The notes below the pieces were generated by a model. That model saw only the letters and a program-made list of their open reading frames with translations. It made no database searches and was not told the origin of the DNA. A stretch of DNA of 16,344 nt from Flavobacteriaceae bacterium (lineage in GTDB: Bacteria; Bacteroidota; Bacteroidia; Flavobacteriales; Flavobacteriaceae), in contig PAQB01000036.1 in NCBI GenBank assembly GCA_002709185.1, positions 1 to 16,344 on the forward strand. Reading direction: 5' to 3'. Numbering within the stretch: the stretch's first letter is position 1; each line of letters begins with the position of its first letter. Positions 7,114-14,848 of the stretch are shown here, one piece after another. Position numbers and translations under genes: made by a program.

Positions 7114-8349
7114 TTGAATTTTGAATTTTTTATAGCCAAACGTCTCATCAGCGCTCAGTCCTATAAAAGTAGTGTTTCAGCACCAATAATAAAAATTGGT
7201 GTTTTGGCCATCGCGATCAGTACCATTGTGATGTTATTTGCAGTTGCCATAAGCGTGGGTTTACAACAAAAAATACGAGATAAAGCAGTCGCTTTTAATG
7301 GTCACATCACCATCTCTAACTTTGATACAAATCTGTCGGAAGGCGCACAAGCACCCATAAAAAAAAACCAGCCTTTTTATCCAAAATTTAAAGAAGTTGA
7401 TGGCATCACACATATTCAAGCAGTTGCTCAGAAATTTGGCATCATCAGAACTGAAACAGATTTTGAAGGTTTGTTTTTGAAAGGGGTGGGGATTGATTAC
7501 AATTGGCAGTATTTTAAAGAATTTTTAATTCAAGGTAAACTCCCAAATTATTCTACGTCATATAGCGATGAAGTGCTCATTTCGGAGCATCTGGCGAAGC
7601 GCTTGCTTTTTAAACTTGGCGATACCTTCCAAATGTACTTTTTAAAATCGGACTCTAGCAGCCCTCCCAGCATAAGGAAATTTAGAATTGTAGGTATTTT
7701 CAATTCTGGTTTTGAAGAGTTGGACCAAACTTTCTTGATAGGAGATTTAAATCATGTACAGCGTTTAAACCGCTGGAGCAAGGATCAGGTCGGTCAATTT
7801 GAAGTATTTATACAAGATTATGAAGATTTAGAATCCAAAGGATTGGAAGTTTATGCCGAAACTCCTTCCACGCTCAACGCCCAAACAGTCCAGCAAAAAT
7901 ACCCAGTTATTTTTGATTGGATTGCAATTTTTGATAAAAACACATACGGAATCATTGCCATGATGATTTTAGTTGGCGTCATCAATATGATTACAGCCCT
8001 ACTTGTTTTAATTTTAGAGCGTACTCAAATGATTGGACTACTCAAAGCCCTTGGCAGCTGCAGCTGGAGCATTCAAAAAGTATTTATATATACTGCATCA
8101 TATTTGGCAATTACTGGTTTGGTCTTAGGCAATGGAGTTGGATTACTACTACTTTTTATTCAAAAATATTTAAGTCCAATAACTTTGAATCCTTCAATAT
8201 ACTACGTTTCCAGGGCGCCTGTAGATATCAATTTATGGACCATTTTAAGCCTCAATTTATTGACCTTCGCAACTTGCGTTTTGATTTTAATTATTCCGTC
8301 CTATTTGATCGCCAAAATAGCGCCGGTAAAAGCCATTAAATTTGATTGA
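7114..8349 (+). CDS. LolC/E- or MacB-like ABC transporter permease (FtsX family)
   Basis: The 411 residues follow the four-helix plan of the MacB/LolC/E type: an N-terminal helix (about 25-50), a large periplasmic domain (about 50-270), and three C-terminal helices (about 275-300, 325-350, 375-400). LERTQMIGLLKALGS after helix 2 is the usual coupling segment that contacts the ATPase, and the end PVKAIKFD is typical of this group in Flavobacteriia. Such permeases extract lipoproteins or act as mechanotransmitters for periplasmic partners. No cognate ATPase gene is adjacent, so it must pair with one encoded elsewhere. The start is TTG at 7114, since an in-frame TAG at 7102 leaves no room for another and MNFEFFIAKRLI looks like homologous N-termini. 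True FtsX is shorter. Confidence 0.85.
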   Translation: MNFEFFIAKRLISAQSYKSSVSAPIIKIGVLAIAISTIVMLFAVAISVGLQQKIRDKAVAFNGHITISNFDTNLSEGAQAPIKKNQPFYPKFKEVDGITHIQAVAQKFGIIRTETDFEGLFLKGVGIDYNWQYFKEFLIQGKLPNYSTSYSDEVLISEHLAKRLLFKLGDTFQMYFLKSDSSSPPSIRKFRIVGIFNSGFEELDQTFLIGDLNHVQRLNRWSKDQVGQFEVFIQDYEDLESKGLEVYAETPSTLNAQTVQQKYPVIFDWIAIFDKNTYGIIAMMILVGVINMITALLVLILERTQMIGLLKALGSCSWSIQKVFIYTASYLAITGLVLGNGVGLLLLFIQKYLSPITLNPSIYYVSRAPVDINLWTILSLNLLTFATCVLILIIPSYLIAKIAPVKAIKFD

Positions 8350-8369
8350 TAAAAATTTAGCAATTACAA

Positions 8370-8401
8370 TTTGCCATCATTTTGAAATTGCCGTAAATTT
8401 G
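8370..8401 (+). promoter_or_regulatory. Bacteroidota-type promoter of the PLP enzyme gene
   Basis: TTTG (8370-8373), 20 nt, then TAAATTTG (8394-8401) is a full match to the -33/-7 consensus used by the primary sigma factor in this phylum. Transcription would start near 8408, leaving a leader of only about 8 nt before the ATG at 8416. Confidence 0.8.
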
Positions 8402-8415
8402 AAAAAAATTCCCTG

Positions 8416-9396
8416 ATGCAATACGCTGAAAATATTCTTGAAACCATTGGTAAAACCCCTTTGGTAAAACTAAATAGAATTACGGCTTCGCTTCCCTGCT
8501 TGGTCTTGGCCAAATACGAAACATTTAATCCTGGAAACTCTGTCAAGGATCGAATGGCTTTACAAATGATTGAAGATGCAGAAGCAGATGGTCGTTTAAA
8601 GCCCGGGGGTACCATTATTGAGGGCACTTCTGGAAATACAGGTATGGGGCTGGCTTTGGCCGCGATTGTCAAAGGTTACAAATGTATTTTTGTCATGAGC
8701 GACAAACAATCCAAAGAAAAAATGGATATTCTAAGAGCGGTTGGTGCAGAGGTGGTGGTCTGTCCTACAGACGTAGCTCCTGAGGACCCTCAGTCCTATT
8801 ACTCCGTCTCGAAGCGCTTAGGCGAAGAAACGCCCAACGCTTGGTATGTAAATCAATACGATAACCCCAGCAATACCAAAGCACATTACCAAAGTACAGG
8901 TCCTGAAATATGGGACCAAACTGATGGTAAAGTGACCCATTTTATTGTTGGAGTTGGAACTGGCGGTACAATTTCAGGAGTGGGCGGATATCTGAAAAAG
9001 AAAAACCCTAATGTAAAAGTTTGGGGTATTGACACCTATGGTAGTGTGTTTAAAAAATACCACGAGACTGGTATTTTTGATGAGAAAGAAATTTATCCTT
9101 ATGTTACAGAAGGCATTGGGGAAGACATTTTACCTGCCAATGTAAATTTTGATTTAATTGATGGTTTTACAAAGGTTACTGACAAAGATGCCGCCGTCTA
9201 CACCCAACGCTTGGCCAAAGAAGAAGGGATGTTTTTAGGAAATTCAGCCGGCGCTGCCATAAAAGGGGTACTACAACTCAAAGATGCATTTGGACCTGAA
9301 GATGTTGTCGTGGTATTATTTCACGACCATGGCATCCGATACGTTGGAAAAATGTTTAATGACGATTGGATGCGAAAGATGGGGTACTTGGATTAG
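8416..9396 (+). CDS. PLP-dependent cysteine synthase / cystathionine beta-synthase family enzyme
   Basis: This 326-residue fold-type II PLP enzyme shows NPGNSVKDR with Lys44 as the Schiff-base lysine, the substrate/cofactor loop TSGNTG (71-76), and the phosphate-binding GTGGT (181-185). Several features resemble the catalytic core of cystathionine beta-synthase more than CysK: MIEDAEADGRLKPG, the AHYQSTGPEIW segment and the FNDDWMRKMGYLD C-terminus. No regulatory CBS domain pair or haem-binding extension is present. It therefore either makes cysteine from O-acetylserine and sulfide, or cystathionine from serine and homocysteine. The sequence alone does not decide. It has its own strong promoter and no neighbouring sulfur-metabolism gene. 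Confidence 0.9.
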   Translation: MQYAENILETIGKTPLVKLNRITASLPCLVLAKYETFNPGNSVKDRMALQMIEDAEADGRLKPGGTIIEGTSGNTGMGLALAAIVKGYKCIFVMSDKQSKEKMDILRAVGAEVVVCPTDVAPEDPQSYYSVSKRLGEETPNAWYVNQYDNPSNTKAHYQSTGPEIWDQTDGKVTHFIVGVGTGGTISGVGGYLKKKNPNVKVWGIDTYGSVFKKYHETGIFDEKEIYPYVTEGIGEDILPANVNFDLIDGFTKVTDKDAAVYTQRLAKEEGMFLGNSAGAAIKGVLQLKDAFGPEDVVVVLFHDHGIRYVGKMFNDDWMRKMGYLD

Positions 9397-9408
9397 TTCT
9401 CTAAAATA

Positions 9409-9441
9409 TTTGACGAGCATCTGCTTTTAAATCCAAATTTG
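9409..9441 (+). promoter_or_regulatory. Weak promoter candidate for the pspC-K+ channel pair
   Basis: TTTG (9409-9412), 21 nt, CAAATTTG (9434-9441) resembles the Bacteroidota consensus with C in place of the first T of the -7 box. It would start transcription a few nucleotides before the ATG at 9453. Confidence 0.35.
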
Positions 9442-9452
9442 TAAATTGCAGT

Positions 9453-9680
9453 ATGAAGTTATTTTACGAACTTTTATTTTTTTTACAGCGCCATGGGTTT
9501 CATGTTTGCCAACGCATTGCCGATCGATTTGGCATGAGAGCTAGAGTGGTGCGAACCTCTTTCATATATGTCACTTTTGTGACTGTTGGTTTTGCATTTG
9601 CATTGTATTTATTCATCGCCTTCTGGCTCCGTATAAAAGATACTATTTTTTCAAAGCGAAGTTCCGTATTCGATATATAA
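9453..9680 (+). CDS. PspC domain mini-protein
   Basis: The 75-residue protein has the PspC-domain layout: an N-terminal amphipathic part with VCQRIADRFGMRARVVRTSF, then one membrane helix (VTFVTVGFAFALYLFIAFW, about residues 39-57) and a short basic tail. In enterobacteria PspC senses membrane stress with PspB. In Flavobacteriia stand-alone PspC-like proteins of this size are common and their job is largely unknown. The stop is 3 nt from the start of the K+ channel gene, so both are probably translated from one message, and a membrane-linked role alongside the channel is a fair inference. Confidence 0.8.
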   Translation: MKLFYELLFFLQRHGFHVCQRIADRFGMRARVVRTSFIYVTFVTVGFAFALYLFIAFWLRIKDTIFSKRSSVFDI

Positions 9681-9683
9681 GAC

Positions 9684-10712
9684 ATGAGCAATCCCATTGT
9701 AAAATTTTTTAGATCAAAACTAAAAACGGCGGTTGTTTTACTGATATTGTTACTTATGACTGGCATTGTTGGTTTTAAGCTTATATCAGGATACACTTGG
9801 ACGGATGCAGTCTATATGACAGTCATTACCATTACCACGGTCGGTTTTGGTGAAGTTGAGCCTTTAGACCATCAAGCAAAGATTTTTACGATTGGTCTTA
9901 TTTTAACCAGTGCGATTATTGTGGGATATGCGCTAAAGGTAATTAGTGAGTATATCATATCCAAGAACGACATCAATGAATTAAAACAAAAGAAAATGCA
10001 AAAGAAAATCAACGCGTTGTCCGAGCATGTCATTATTTGTGGCTATGGAAGAAATGGGAGACAAGCCGCCAAAAAACTACAATCCCACCAACGAAATTTT
10101 GTTGTGATAGACAAAGATGAAACTGTTTTTCAAAATATCGAAAATAATGACTTTACTTTTATTATAGGAGATGCAAATGAAGATGTAGTATTGATTAGCG
10201 CAGGCATCAATAGTGCCGCTTCTTTGATTTGTGCATTGCCCAACGATTCAGAAAATGTATTTGTGGTACTTTCTGCACGCCAGATAAACCCCGAAATTCG
10301 AATCATAAGCCGCGCCTCAGAAGAATCAAGTTACAGTAAATTGAAACTCGCTGGTGCTAATAATGTCATTCTTCCTGACCGCATTGGTGGCGATCACATG
10401 GCCTCATTAGTGGTAGTACCCGACCTTTTGGAGTTTGTGGACAATCTGTCTATTGTAGGCAATCAAAATATCAACATTGAAGAAATTGCGGTTGAGCAAC
10501 TTTACGACACCAACCAACAAAAAACAATTTTAGAACTGGATTTGAGAAAACATACTGGTTGTAATGTGATAGGTTACAAAGACGAAAATGGAAATTACCA
10601 CATCAATCCAGAAGCCAATCAAAAATTAGTGCCTGGCTCTAAAATTATAGTTTTGGGCAAGCCTGAACAAATTCAAACGCTCAATTCCATGTATAATATC
10701 GCTATCAAATAG
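9684..10712 (+). CDS. Two-helix K+ channel with RCK (TrkA-N/TrkA-C) domains
   Basis: In this 342-residue protein, helix 1 (about 15-34), a pore loop with the selectivity filter TVGFG (52-56) and helix 2 (about 66-92) are followed by a Lys-rich linker. A cytosolic Rossmann-like RCK_N domain starts at HVIICGYGRNG (GxGxxG at 120-125), and a TrkA-C-like part runs from about residue 260 to the end. This is the architecture of MthK/Kch-type channels, which form tetramers that conduct K+ and are gated by ligands on the RCK ring. Asp145 in VVIDKDE after strand 2 fits nucleotide binding. It is paired with the upstream PspC-like gene. Confidence 0.92.
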   Translation: MSNPIVKFFRSKLKTAVVLLILLLMTGIVGFKLISGYTWTDAVYMTVITITTVGFGEVEPLDHQAKIFTIGLILTSAIIVGYALKVISEYIISKNDINELKQKKMQKKINALSEHVIICGYGRNGRQAAKKLQSHQRNFVVIDKDETVFQNIENNDFTFIIGDANEDVVLISAGINSAASLICALPNDSENVFVVLSARQINPEIRIISRASEESSYSKLKLAGANNVILPDRIGGDHMASLVVVPDLLEFVDNLSIVGNQNINIEEIAVEQLYDTNQQKTILELDLRKHTGCNVIGYKDENGNYHINPEANQKLVPGSKIIVLGKPEQIQTLNSMYNIAIK

Positions 10713-10772
10713 CTCGGGATTCTACTTCCTATAATTATCAATAAACTTAAATTTTAATAACTCATTTTTTTT

Positions 10773-10788
10773 TGGCATCTTGTTGCCA
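10773..10788. repeat. Short inverted repeat between the K+ channel and symporter genes
   Basis: TGGCA (10773-10777) and TGCCA (10784-10788) flank a 6-nt loop. Four T follow after one C, so it might act as a weak terminator for the channel gene or as an operator for the symporter gene. The stem is short. Confidence 0.3.
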
Positions 10789-10813
10789 CTTTTATACCAC
10801 TAACGACATCCTT

Positions 10814-12391
10814 ATGAAACTTAAATTCCAAACATTAATCGCTTTAATTTTACCATTATTTTCATTTGCCCAGGACAAGGGAATTGATCAAATTATTGAT
10901 GAAAAATTTGGAGATGCTACCGGCTGGTTTGTCAACTTTATATTTTATCAAATTGAGTTTTCTGAGGATGTAAAAGTTTTTTGGGTTTTGTTTCCATTAA
11001 TTTTTGGTGCTGCTTATTTTACATTCTATTTTAAATTTATCAATTTTAGAGGAATAGTTACGTCTATAAATATTGTCCGTGGAAAATACGACAGTTTGGA
11101 CCATCACGAAACACTAGAAGCTGCCGGCGATGCAACTCCTGGAGGCGACAGCACTGAAACCATTGCAGTTGAAGGACATGAAGGGGAAGTATCTCATTTT
11201 CAAGCCCTCACAGCAGCCCTTTCTGCAACTGTTGGCCTTGGTAATATTGCCGGCGTGGCCATCGCCGTTTCAATAGGAGGTGCTGGTGCCACCTTTTGGA
11301 TGATTGTCGCCGGACTCTTGGGCATGGCTTCAAAATTTGTTGAGTGTACTTTGGGTGTTAAGTACAGAGACATAGACGAAAATGGGGTGGTCTATGGCGG
11401 TCCCATGTACTATTTGACCAAAGGGCTCAAGTCTAATGGATTAGAAAAACTCGGAAAAATACTTGCAGTCTTATTTGCGATTTTTGTAGTTGGCGGTTCT
11501 TTTGGTGGCGGCAATATGTTTCAAGTCAATCAAGCTTTTCAATTGGTTGAAAATATCACTGGAGGTGAAACATCCTTACTTCACGATAAAGGCTGGTTAT
11601 TTGGATTGATAATGGCCGTTTTGGTGGGAATTGTTATTATTGGAGGTATTAAAAAAATTGCCAAAGTAACAGATAAGATTGTACCATTTATGGTCGTTAT
11701 TTACGTAACAGCCTCACTGTTTGTTATATTTTCTAACGTTGGGATGATTGGCGATGCCTTCATACAAATTTTTGATGGCGCCTTTAGTCCACAAGGGGTA
11801 GCTGGTGGAGTTATTGGCGTATTGGTTCAAGGATTTAGACGTGCGGCATTTTCAAATGAAGCGGGGATTGGTTCAGCTTCCATTGCGCATTCTGCAGTAA
11901 AAACAAAATACGCAGCATCCGAAGGATTGGTAGCACTTTTAGAACCTTTTATCGATACAGTGGTGGTTTGCACCATGACTGCTTTGGTACTTATCATTAC
12001 GGGCTATGTAGACCCCTCCAATGCGAGCTTGAACAGTGCTGAAGCTATTTTACTGACCTCCGGTGCTTTTGAATCGGCAATTTCGTGGTTTCCTTATGTA
12101 TTAACCATCGCTGTTGTCCTTTTCGCTTTTAGTACCATGATATCTTGGTCCTATTACGGATTTCAAGGCTGGGCTTATTTGTTTGGCCGCTCCAAAAAAA
12201 TGGAATATACATACAAACTCATATTCTGCTTTTTTGTCATCATTGGTTCTGCCGCAAGTTTGGGATCGGTCATAGACTTTTCTGATGCCATGATCTTCGC
12301 TATGATGGTTCCTAACATGATAGGTATTGTCATTCTAGCTCCTAAAGTAAAGAAAGAACTCGACAAATATTTGTCCGCCATAAAACAGTAG
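10814..12391 (+). CDS. AGCS-family sodium:alanine/glycine symporter
   Basis: Counted from the ATG at 10814, the protein has 525 residues. A signal-like N-terminus ([20 protein letters not shown]) precedes a first membrane helix. An acidic stretch rich in Gly, Asp and Glu (about residues 95-122) follows, and then the AGCS core with about ten more helices. Family marks include [19 protein letters not shown] (Asn144 in the substrate/Na+ site region), [29 protein letters not shown] and TMISWSYYG. Members import alanine or glycine with Na+. The N-terminal signal-like extension makes it longer than the usual 440-490 residues. An upstream in-frame TTG at 10772 would add 14 residues that spoil this signal, so I reject it. 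Confidence 0.92.
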   Translation: MKLKFQTLIALILPLFSFAQDKGIDQIIDEKFGDATGWFVNFIFYQIEFSEDVKVFWVLFPLIFGAAYFTFYFKFINFRGIVTSINIVRGKYDSLDHHETLEAAGDATPGGDSTETIAVEGHEGEVSHFQALTAALSATVGLGNIAGVAIAVSIGGAGATFWMIVAGLLGMASKFVECTLGVKYRDIDENGVVYGGPMYYLTKGLKSNGLEKLGKILAVLFAIFVVGGSFGGGNMFQVNQAFQLVENITGGETSLLHDKGWLFGLIMAVLVGIVIIGGIKKIAKVTDKIVPFMVVIYVTASLFVIFSNVGMIGDAFIQIFDGAFSPQGVAGGVIGVLVQGFRRAAFSNEAGIGSASIAHSAVKTKYAASEGLVALLEPFIDTVVVCTMTALVLIITGYVDPSNASLNSAEAILLTSGAFESAISWFPYVLTIAVVLFAFSTMISWSYYGFQGWAYLFGRSKKMEYTYKLIFCFFVIIGSAASLGSVIDFSDAMIFAMMVPNMIGIVILAPKVKKELDKYLSAIKQ

Positions 12392-12403
12392 CAACTCTAT
12401 GTT

Positions 12404-13267
12404 TTGAATAGATTCCCAAATTATTTTTCAAAACGCCAATGCCTTGCCATAGTAGTTTTGGTGTTTTTCATACTTACCCTACAAATACTTTTTTTGTTTT
12501 GGCCCCAAAAAGCCTCGCTTTTGGATTCTAGAAATGAGACACTTCAATTAGGTTTTGAAAGCGAATACCGCATTTTGCAACAACAAGAACTAAAAAACAA
12601 AATCCCAAAATTAAGGCCTTTCAATCCAAATTTCATCACTGATTACAAAGGCTACACATTAGGTATGTCGCTGGATGAAATCCAACGATTACACAAATTT
12701 AGATCTGGGGGCCATTGGGTAAATTCTGTTCGTGATTTTCAGAAAATAACTGGCATTAGCGATTCGTTGTTAAGAGAAATATCACCCCATTTTAAATTCC
12801 CCAAATGGGTGACGACATCAAAACCACGTAATCAATTTTCGACTCGCTACAACATCAAGTTAGATTTAAATTCAGCATCTAGTGAGGCCCTTCAAAAAGT
12901 ATATGGTATTGGTGTTAAATTGTCCGAAAGAATTTTGCGTTATAGGGCACAATTTGAAGGCGGTTTTGCCGATATGGTTGAGCTAAAAGGCGTGTACGGG
13001 TTATCTGATGAGGTTATACAAAGAATCAAACAAAAATTTAACATAAAAAATCCAAGAACTATCCAATCCATTGACCTTAACACTGCCACACAAGAAGCCC
13101 TTGTAAAAGTTCCTTTTATAGATTATGAGTTGGCTTATCAGATTATTGAAATGCGAATGTTAAAAGAAGCTTACCTTGGCGTCGAGGAATTAACAAAACT
13201 TAAAGAATTTCCAAAGGAAAAAATCGACATAATTAAATTATATTTGCATGTAAATAAGCCCGAATGA
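12404..13267 (+). CDS. Membrane-anchored ComEA-like helix-hairpin-helix protein
   Basis: The 287-residue protein has one N-terminal helix (about 14-34) and then an extracytoplasmic part with three HhH-type units. The first, TLGMSLDEIQRLHKF (about 87-130), is divergent. The second, LDLNSASSEALQKVYGIG (from 153), is the classic ComEA form. The third, IDLNTATQEALVKVPFI (from 223), lacks the second hairpin Gly. ComEA-type proteins bind DNA non-specifically in the periplasm during natural transformation, but many Bacteroidota carry this protein without a proven competence role. The start is TTG at 12404, because the nearby ATG at 12399 runs into TGA. It lies 12 nt after the symporter and overlaps the next gene. 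Confidence 0.82.
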   Translation: MNRFPNYFSKRQCLAIVVLVFFILTLQILFLFWPQKASLLDSRNETLQLGFESEYRILQQQELKNKIPKLRPFNPNFITDYKGYTLGMSLDEIQRLHKFRSGGHWVNSVRDFQKITGISDSLLREISPHFKFPKWVTTSKPRNQFSTRYNIKLDLNSASSEALQKVYGIGVKLSERILRYRAQFEGGFADMVELKGVYGLSDEVIQRIKQKFNIKNPRTIQSIDLNTATQEALVKVPFIDYELAYQIIEMRMLKEAYLGVEELTKLKEFPKEKIDIIKLYLHVNKPE

Positions 13268-14403
13268 ATTTTCAATTCTCAGAAGAACTTAAAATGATTG
13301 CCTTGTCCGCTCGCGACTTCGCGGAGCAGTACATTCGCCCCCACATCATGGATTGGGACGAAAGCCAATACTTTCCTAGAGAAGTACTTGAAAAAGCAGG
13401 TGAAATGGGGTTTATGGGGATTTTCATCCCCGAAAAGTACGGGGGTTCAGGGCTTGGATACCATGAATACGTTACCATAATTGAAGAAATCTCAAAGGTG
13501 GACCCTTCCATCGGACTCTCTTTAGCAGCACATAATTCTCTTTGCACAGGCCATATCTTCTACTTTGGCAATGAAACTCAAAAACAAAAATGGCTACCTA
13601 AACTTGCTACTGGTGAGTGGATTGGTGCTTGGGGACTTACAGAGCATAACACTGGAAGTGATGCGGGTGGCATGAACACCACAGCGGTCAAAGACGGCGA
13701 TCATTATATTTTAAATGGGACTAAAAATTTTATAACCCATGGCATCAGCGGTGATGTTGCTGTGGTAATTGCCCGAACAGGTGAAAAAGGTGATTCCCAT
13801 GGCATGTCTGCTTTTATCATTGAAAGAGGTACCCCAGGTTTCAGTGGGGGTAAAAAAGAAGACAAGCTTGGGATGCGTGCAAGCGAAACAGCCGAGTTAA
13901 TTTTTGACAATTGTAAAATTCCTAAAGACAACTTAATAGGTAATGAAGGTGACGGGTTCGTACAGTCGCTAAAACTCTTAGATGGTGGGCGCATTTCAAT
14001 TGGTGCCCTTTCGCTTGGCATATCCAAAGGCGCCTATGAAGCAGCTCTTAAATATTCCAAAGCGCGTGAGCAATTTGGAAAACCAATTTCTAGCTTTCAA
14101 GGCGTATCTTTTAAACTCTCTGACATGGCTACAGAAATAGCGGCCTCCGAACTGTTAATTCACAAAGCAGCCTCCATGAAAGACAAGGGTGAAAAAGTTA
14201 CAACGATTGGCGCAATGGCCAAGATGTATGCTAGCGAAGCTTGTGTTAAAATTTCTAATGATGCGGTTCAAATCCATGGAGGTTATGGTTATATCAAAGA
14301 CTTTCCAGTAGAAAAATTTTACCGCGACTCAAAACTTTGCACCATTGGCGAAGGCACGACTGAAATACAAAAACTGGTCATCTCCAGAAATATTTTAAAA
14401 TAA
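13264..14403 (+). CDS. Acyl-CoA dehydrogenase (short/medium-chain type)
   Basis: The 379-residue length and domain order are those of soluble acyl-CoA dehydrogenases: an N-terminal helical domain, a middle beta domain with WGLTEHNTGSDAGGM and NGTKNFITHG, which bind FAD and substrate, and a C-terminal helical domain with REQFGKPISSFQG, QIHGGYGYI and IGEGTTEIQ. Glu363 in that last motif is at the catalytic-base position of butyryl- and medium-chain enzymes. It oxidises acyl-CoA to trans-2-enoyl-CoA, passing electrons to ETF, in fatty-acid or branched amino-acid breakdown. Chain length cannot be told from the motifs. The start overlaps the preceding stop (ATGA), although the two genes have no obvious shared function. 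Confidence 0.93.
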   Translation: MNFQFSEELKMIALSARDFAEQYIRPHIMDWDESQYFPREVLEKAGEMGFMGIFIPEKYGGSGLGYHEYVTIIEEISKVDPSIGLSLAAHNSLCTGHIFYFGNETQKQKWLPKLATGEWIGAWGLTEHNTGSDAGGMNTTAVKDGDHYILNGTKNFITHGISGDVAVVIARTGEKGDSHGMSAFIIERGTPGFSGGKKEDKLGMRASETAELIFDNCKIPKDNLIGNEGDGFVQSLKLLDGGRISIGALSLGISKGAYEAALKYSKAREQFGKPISSFQGVSFKLSDMATEIAASELLIHKAASMKDKGEKVTTIGAMAKMYASEACVKISNDAVQIHGGYGYIKDFPVEKFYRDSKLCTIGEGTTEIQKLVISRNILK

Positions 14404-14406
14404 TTT

Positions 14407-14437
14407 GTTGTCAGTTTAATAACTAAGACTATATTTG
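14407..14437 (+). promoter_or_regulatory. Promoter of rpsU
   Basis: GTTG (14407-14410), 19 nt, TATATTTG (14430-14437) fits the Bacteroidota promoter; the -7 box is a perfect TAnnTTTG and TTTG at 14404 is an alternative -33 with a longer spacer. Transcription would start near 14444, giving a leader of about 25 nt that holds the Shine-Dalgarno. Confidence 0.75.
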
Positions 14438-14454
14438 CAATCAATTCTAAAGAG

Positions 14455-14461
14455 AGGAGGT
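14455..14461 (+). promoter_or_regulatory. Strong Shine-Dalgarno sequence of rpsU
   Basis: AGGAGGT lies 8 nt before the rpsU ATG and is fully complementary to the ACCUCCU of the 16S rRNA 3' end. Other genes in the window start without such a site, as usual for this phylum. Work on Flavobacterium johnsoniae found that bS21 helps hide the anti-Shine-Dalgarno and that rpsU is translated preferentially by ribosomes lacking bS21, so this site probably serves autoregulation. Confidence 0.85.
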
Positions 14462-14469
14462 TTAAGACT

Positions 14470-14664
14470 ATGTTAATAATACCCATAAAAGAAGGAGAAA
14501 ATATCGACAGAGCGCTGAAGCGTTTCAAACGGAAGTTTGATAAAACTGGAACCAAGCGTTCACTTCAGACCCGCAAGCAGTTTACAAAACCCTCTGTAAA
14601 AAGAAGAGCTGAAATTCAAAAGGCGCAGTATATTCAAGGCTTAAGAGACGCCGAGAATTTGTAA
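14470..14664 (+). CDS. rpsU: 30S ribosomal protein bS21
   Basis: The 64-residue, Lys/Arg-rich protein matches bS21 from end to end: the GENIDRALKRFKRKFDKTG core, a KPSVKRRAEIQKAQYIQ helix and an acidic end typical of Flavobacteriia. bS21 binds the 30S platform near the 3' end of 16S rRNA. The gene is a complete single unit with a promoter, an unusually good ribosome binding site and an intrinsic terminator, followed by xerC, hpf and tRNA genes. Confidence 0.97.
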   Translation: MLIIPIKEGENIDRALKRFKRKFDKTGTKRSLQTRKQFTKPSVKRRAEIQKAQYIQGLRDAENL

Positions 14665-14685
14665 CAACCCAATCTTAAAAATTAT

Positions 14686-14712
14686 AAACACCTCAACCGA
14701 GGTGTTTTTTTT
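14686..14712 (+). terminator. Intrinsic terminator of rpsU
   Basis: A 9-bp stem, AAACACCTC (14686-14694) with GAGGTGTTT (14699-14707), closes a four-base AACC loop and merges into a run of eight T (14705-14712). It ends 48 nt after the rpsU stop and is the clearest terminator in the window. Confidence 0.92.
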
Positions 14713-14848
14713 GTTTAATCCAAAAACTAACGTTGAATTAAAACTAAATTTTACTCCCCATTTTGCTACTTGAGATTCTAAAACCATCCTTTAAATGGCA
14801 AAGCCTATTGAAATTTTATGTAACTTGGAGATAATTAATTTCTGGATT

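Noticed and set aside
7114..8349. Permease as FtsX, partner of the nearby FtsE
   Set aside because: It is about 100 residues longer than FtsX and has LolC/MacB-type features; kept only as a low-interest possibility.
8364..8672. Minus-strand open frame opposite the PLP enzyme gene
   Set aside because: It lies antisense to a clearly coding sequence, has no recognisable family and no start context. The other antisense frames (536-748, 9500-9796, 12175-12381, 13272-13547, 13704-14027, 14319-14555, 15878-16063) are rejected for the same reason.
10772..10813. TTG start 14 codons upstream for the symporter
   Set aside because: It would place [14 protein letters not shown] before a good signal-like N-terminus. 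The ATG at 10814 gives the expected start.
14795..14848. Longer start for the Xer recombinase
   Set aside because: The extra 18 residues do not resemble Xer N-termini, while MSIQSFTDFLSLEK does.
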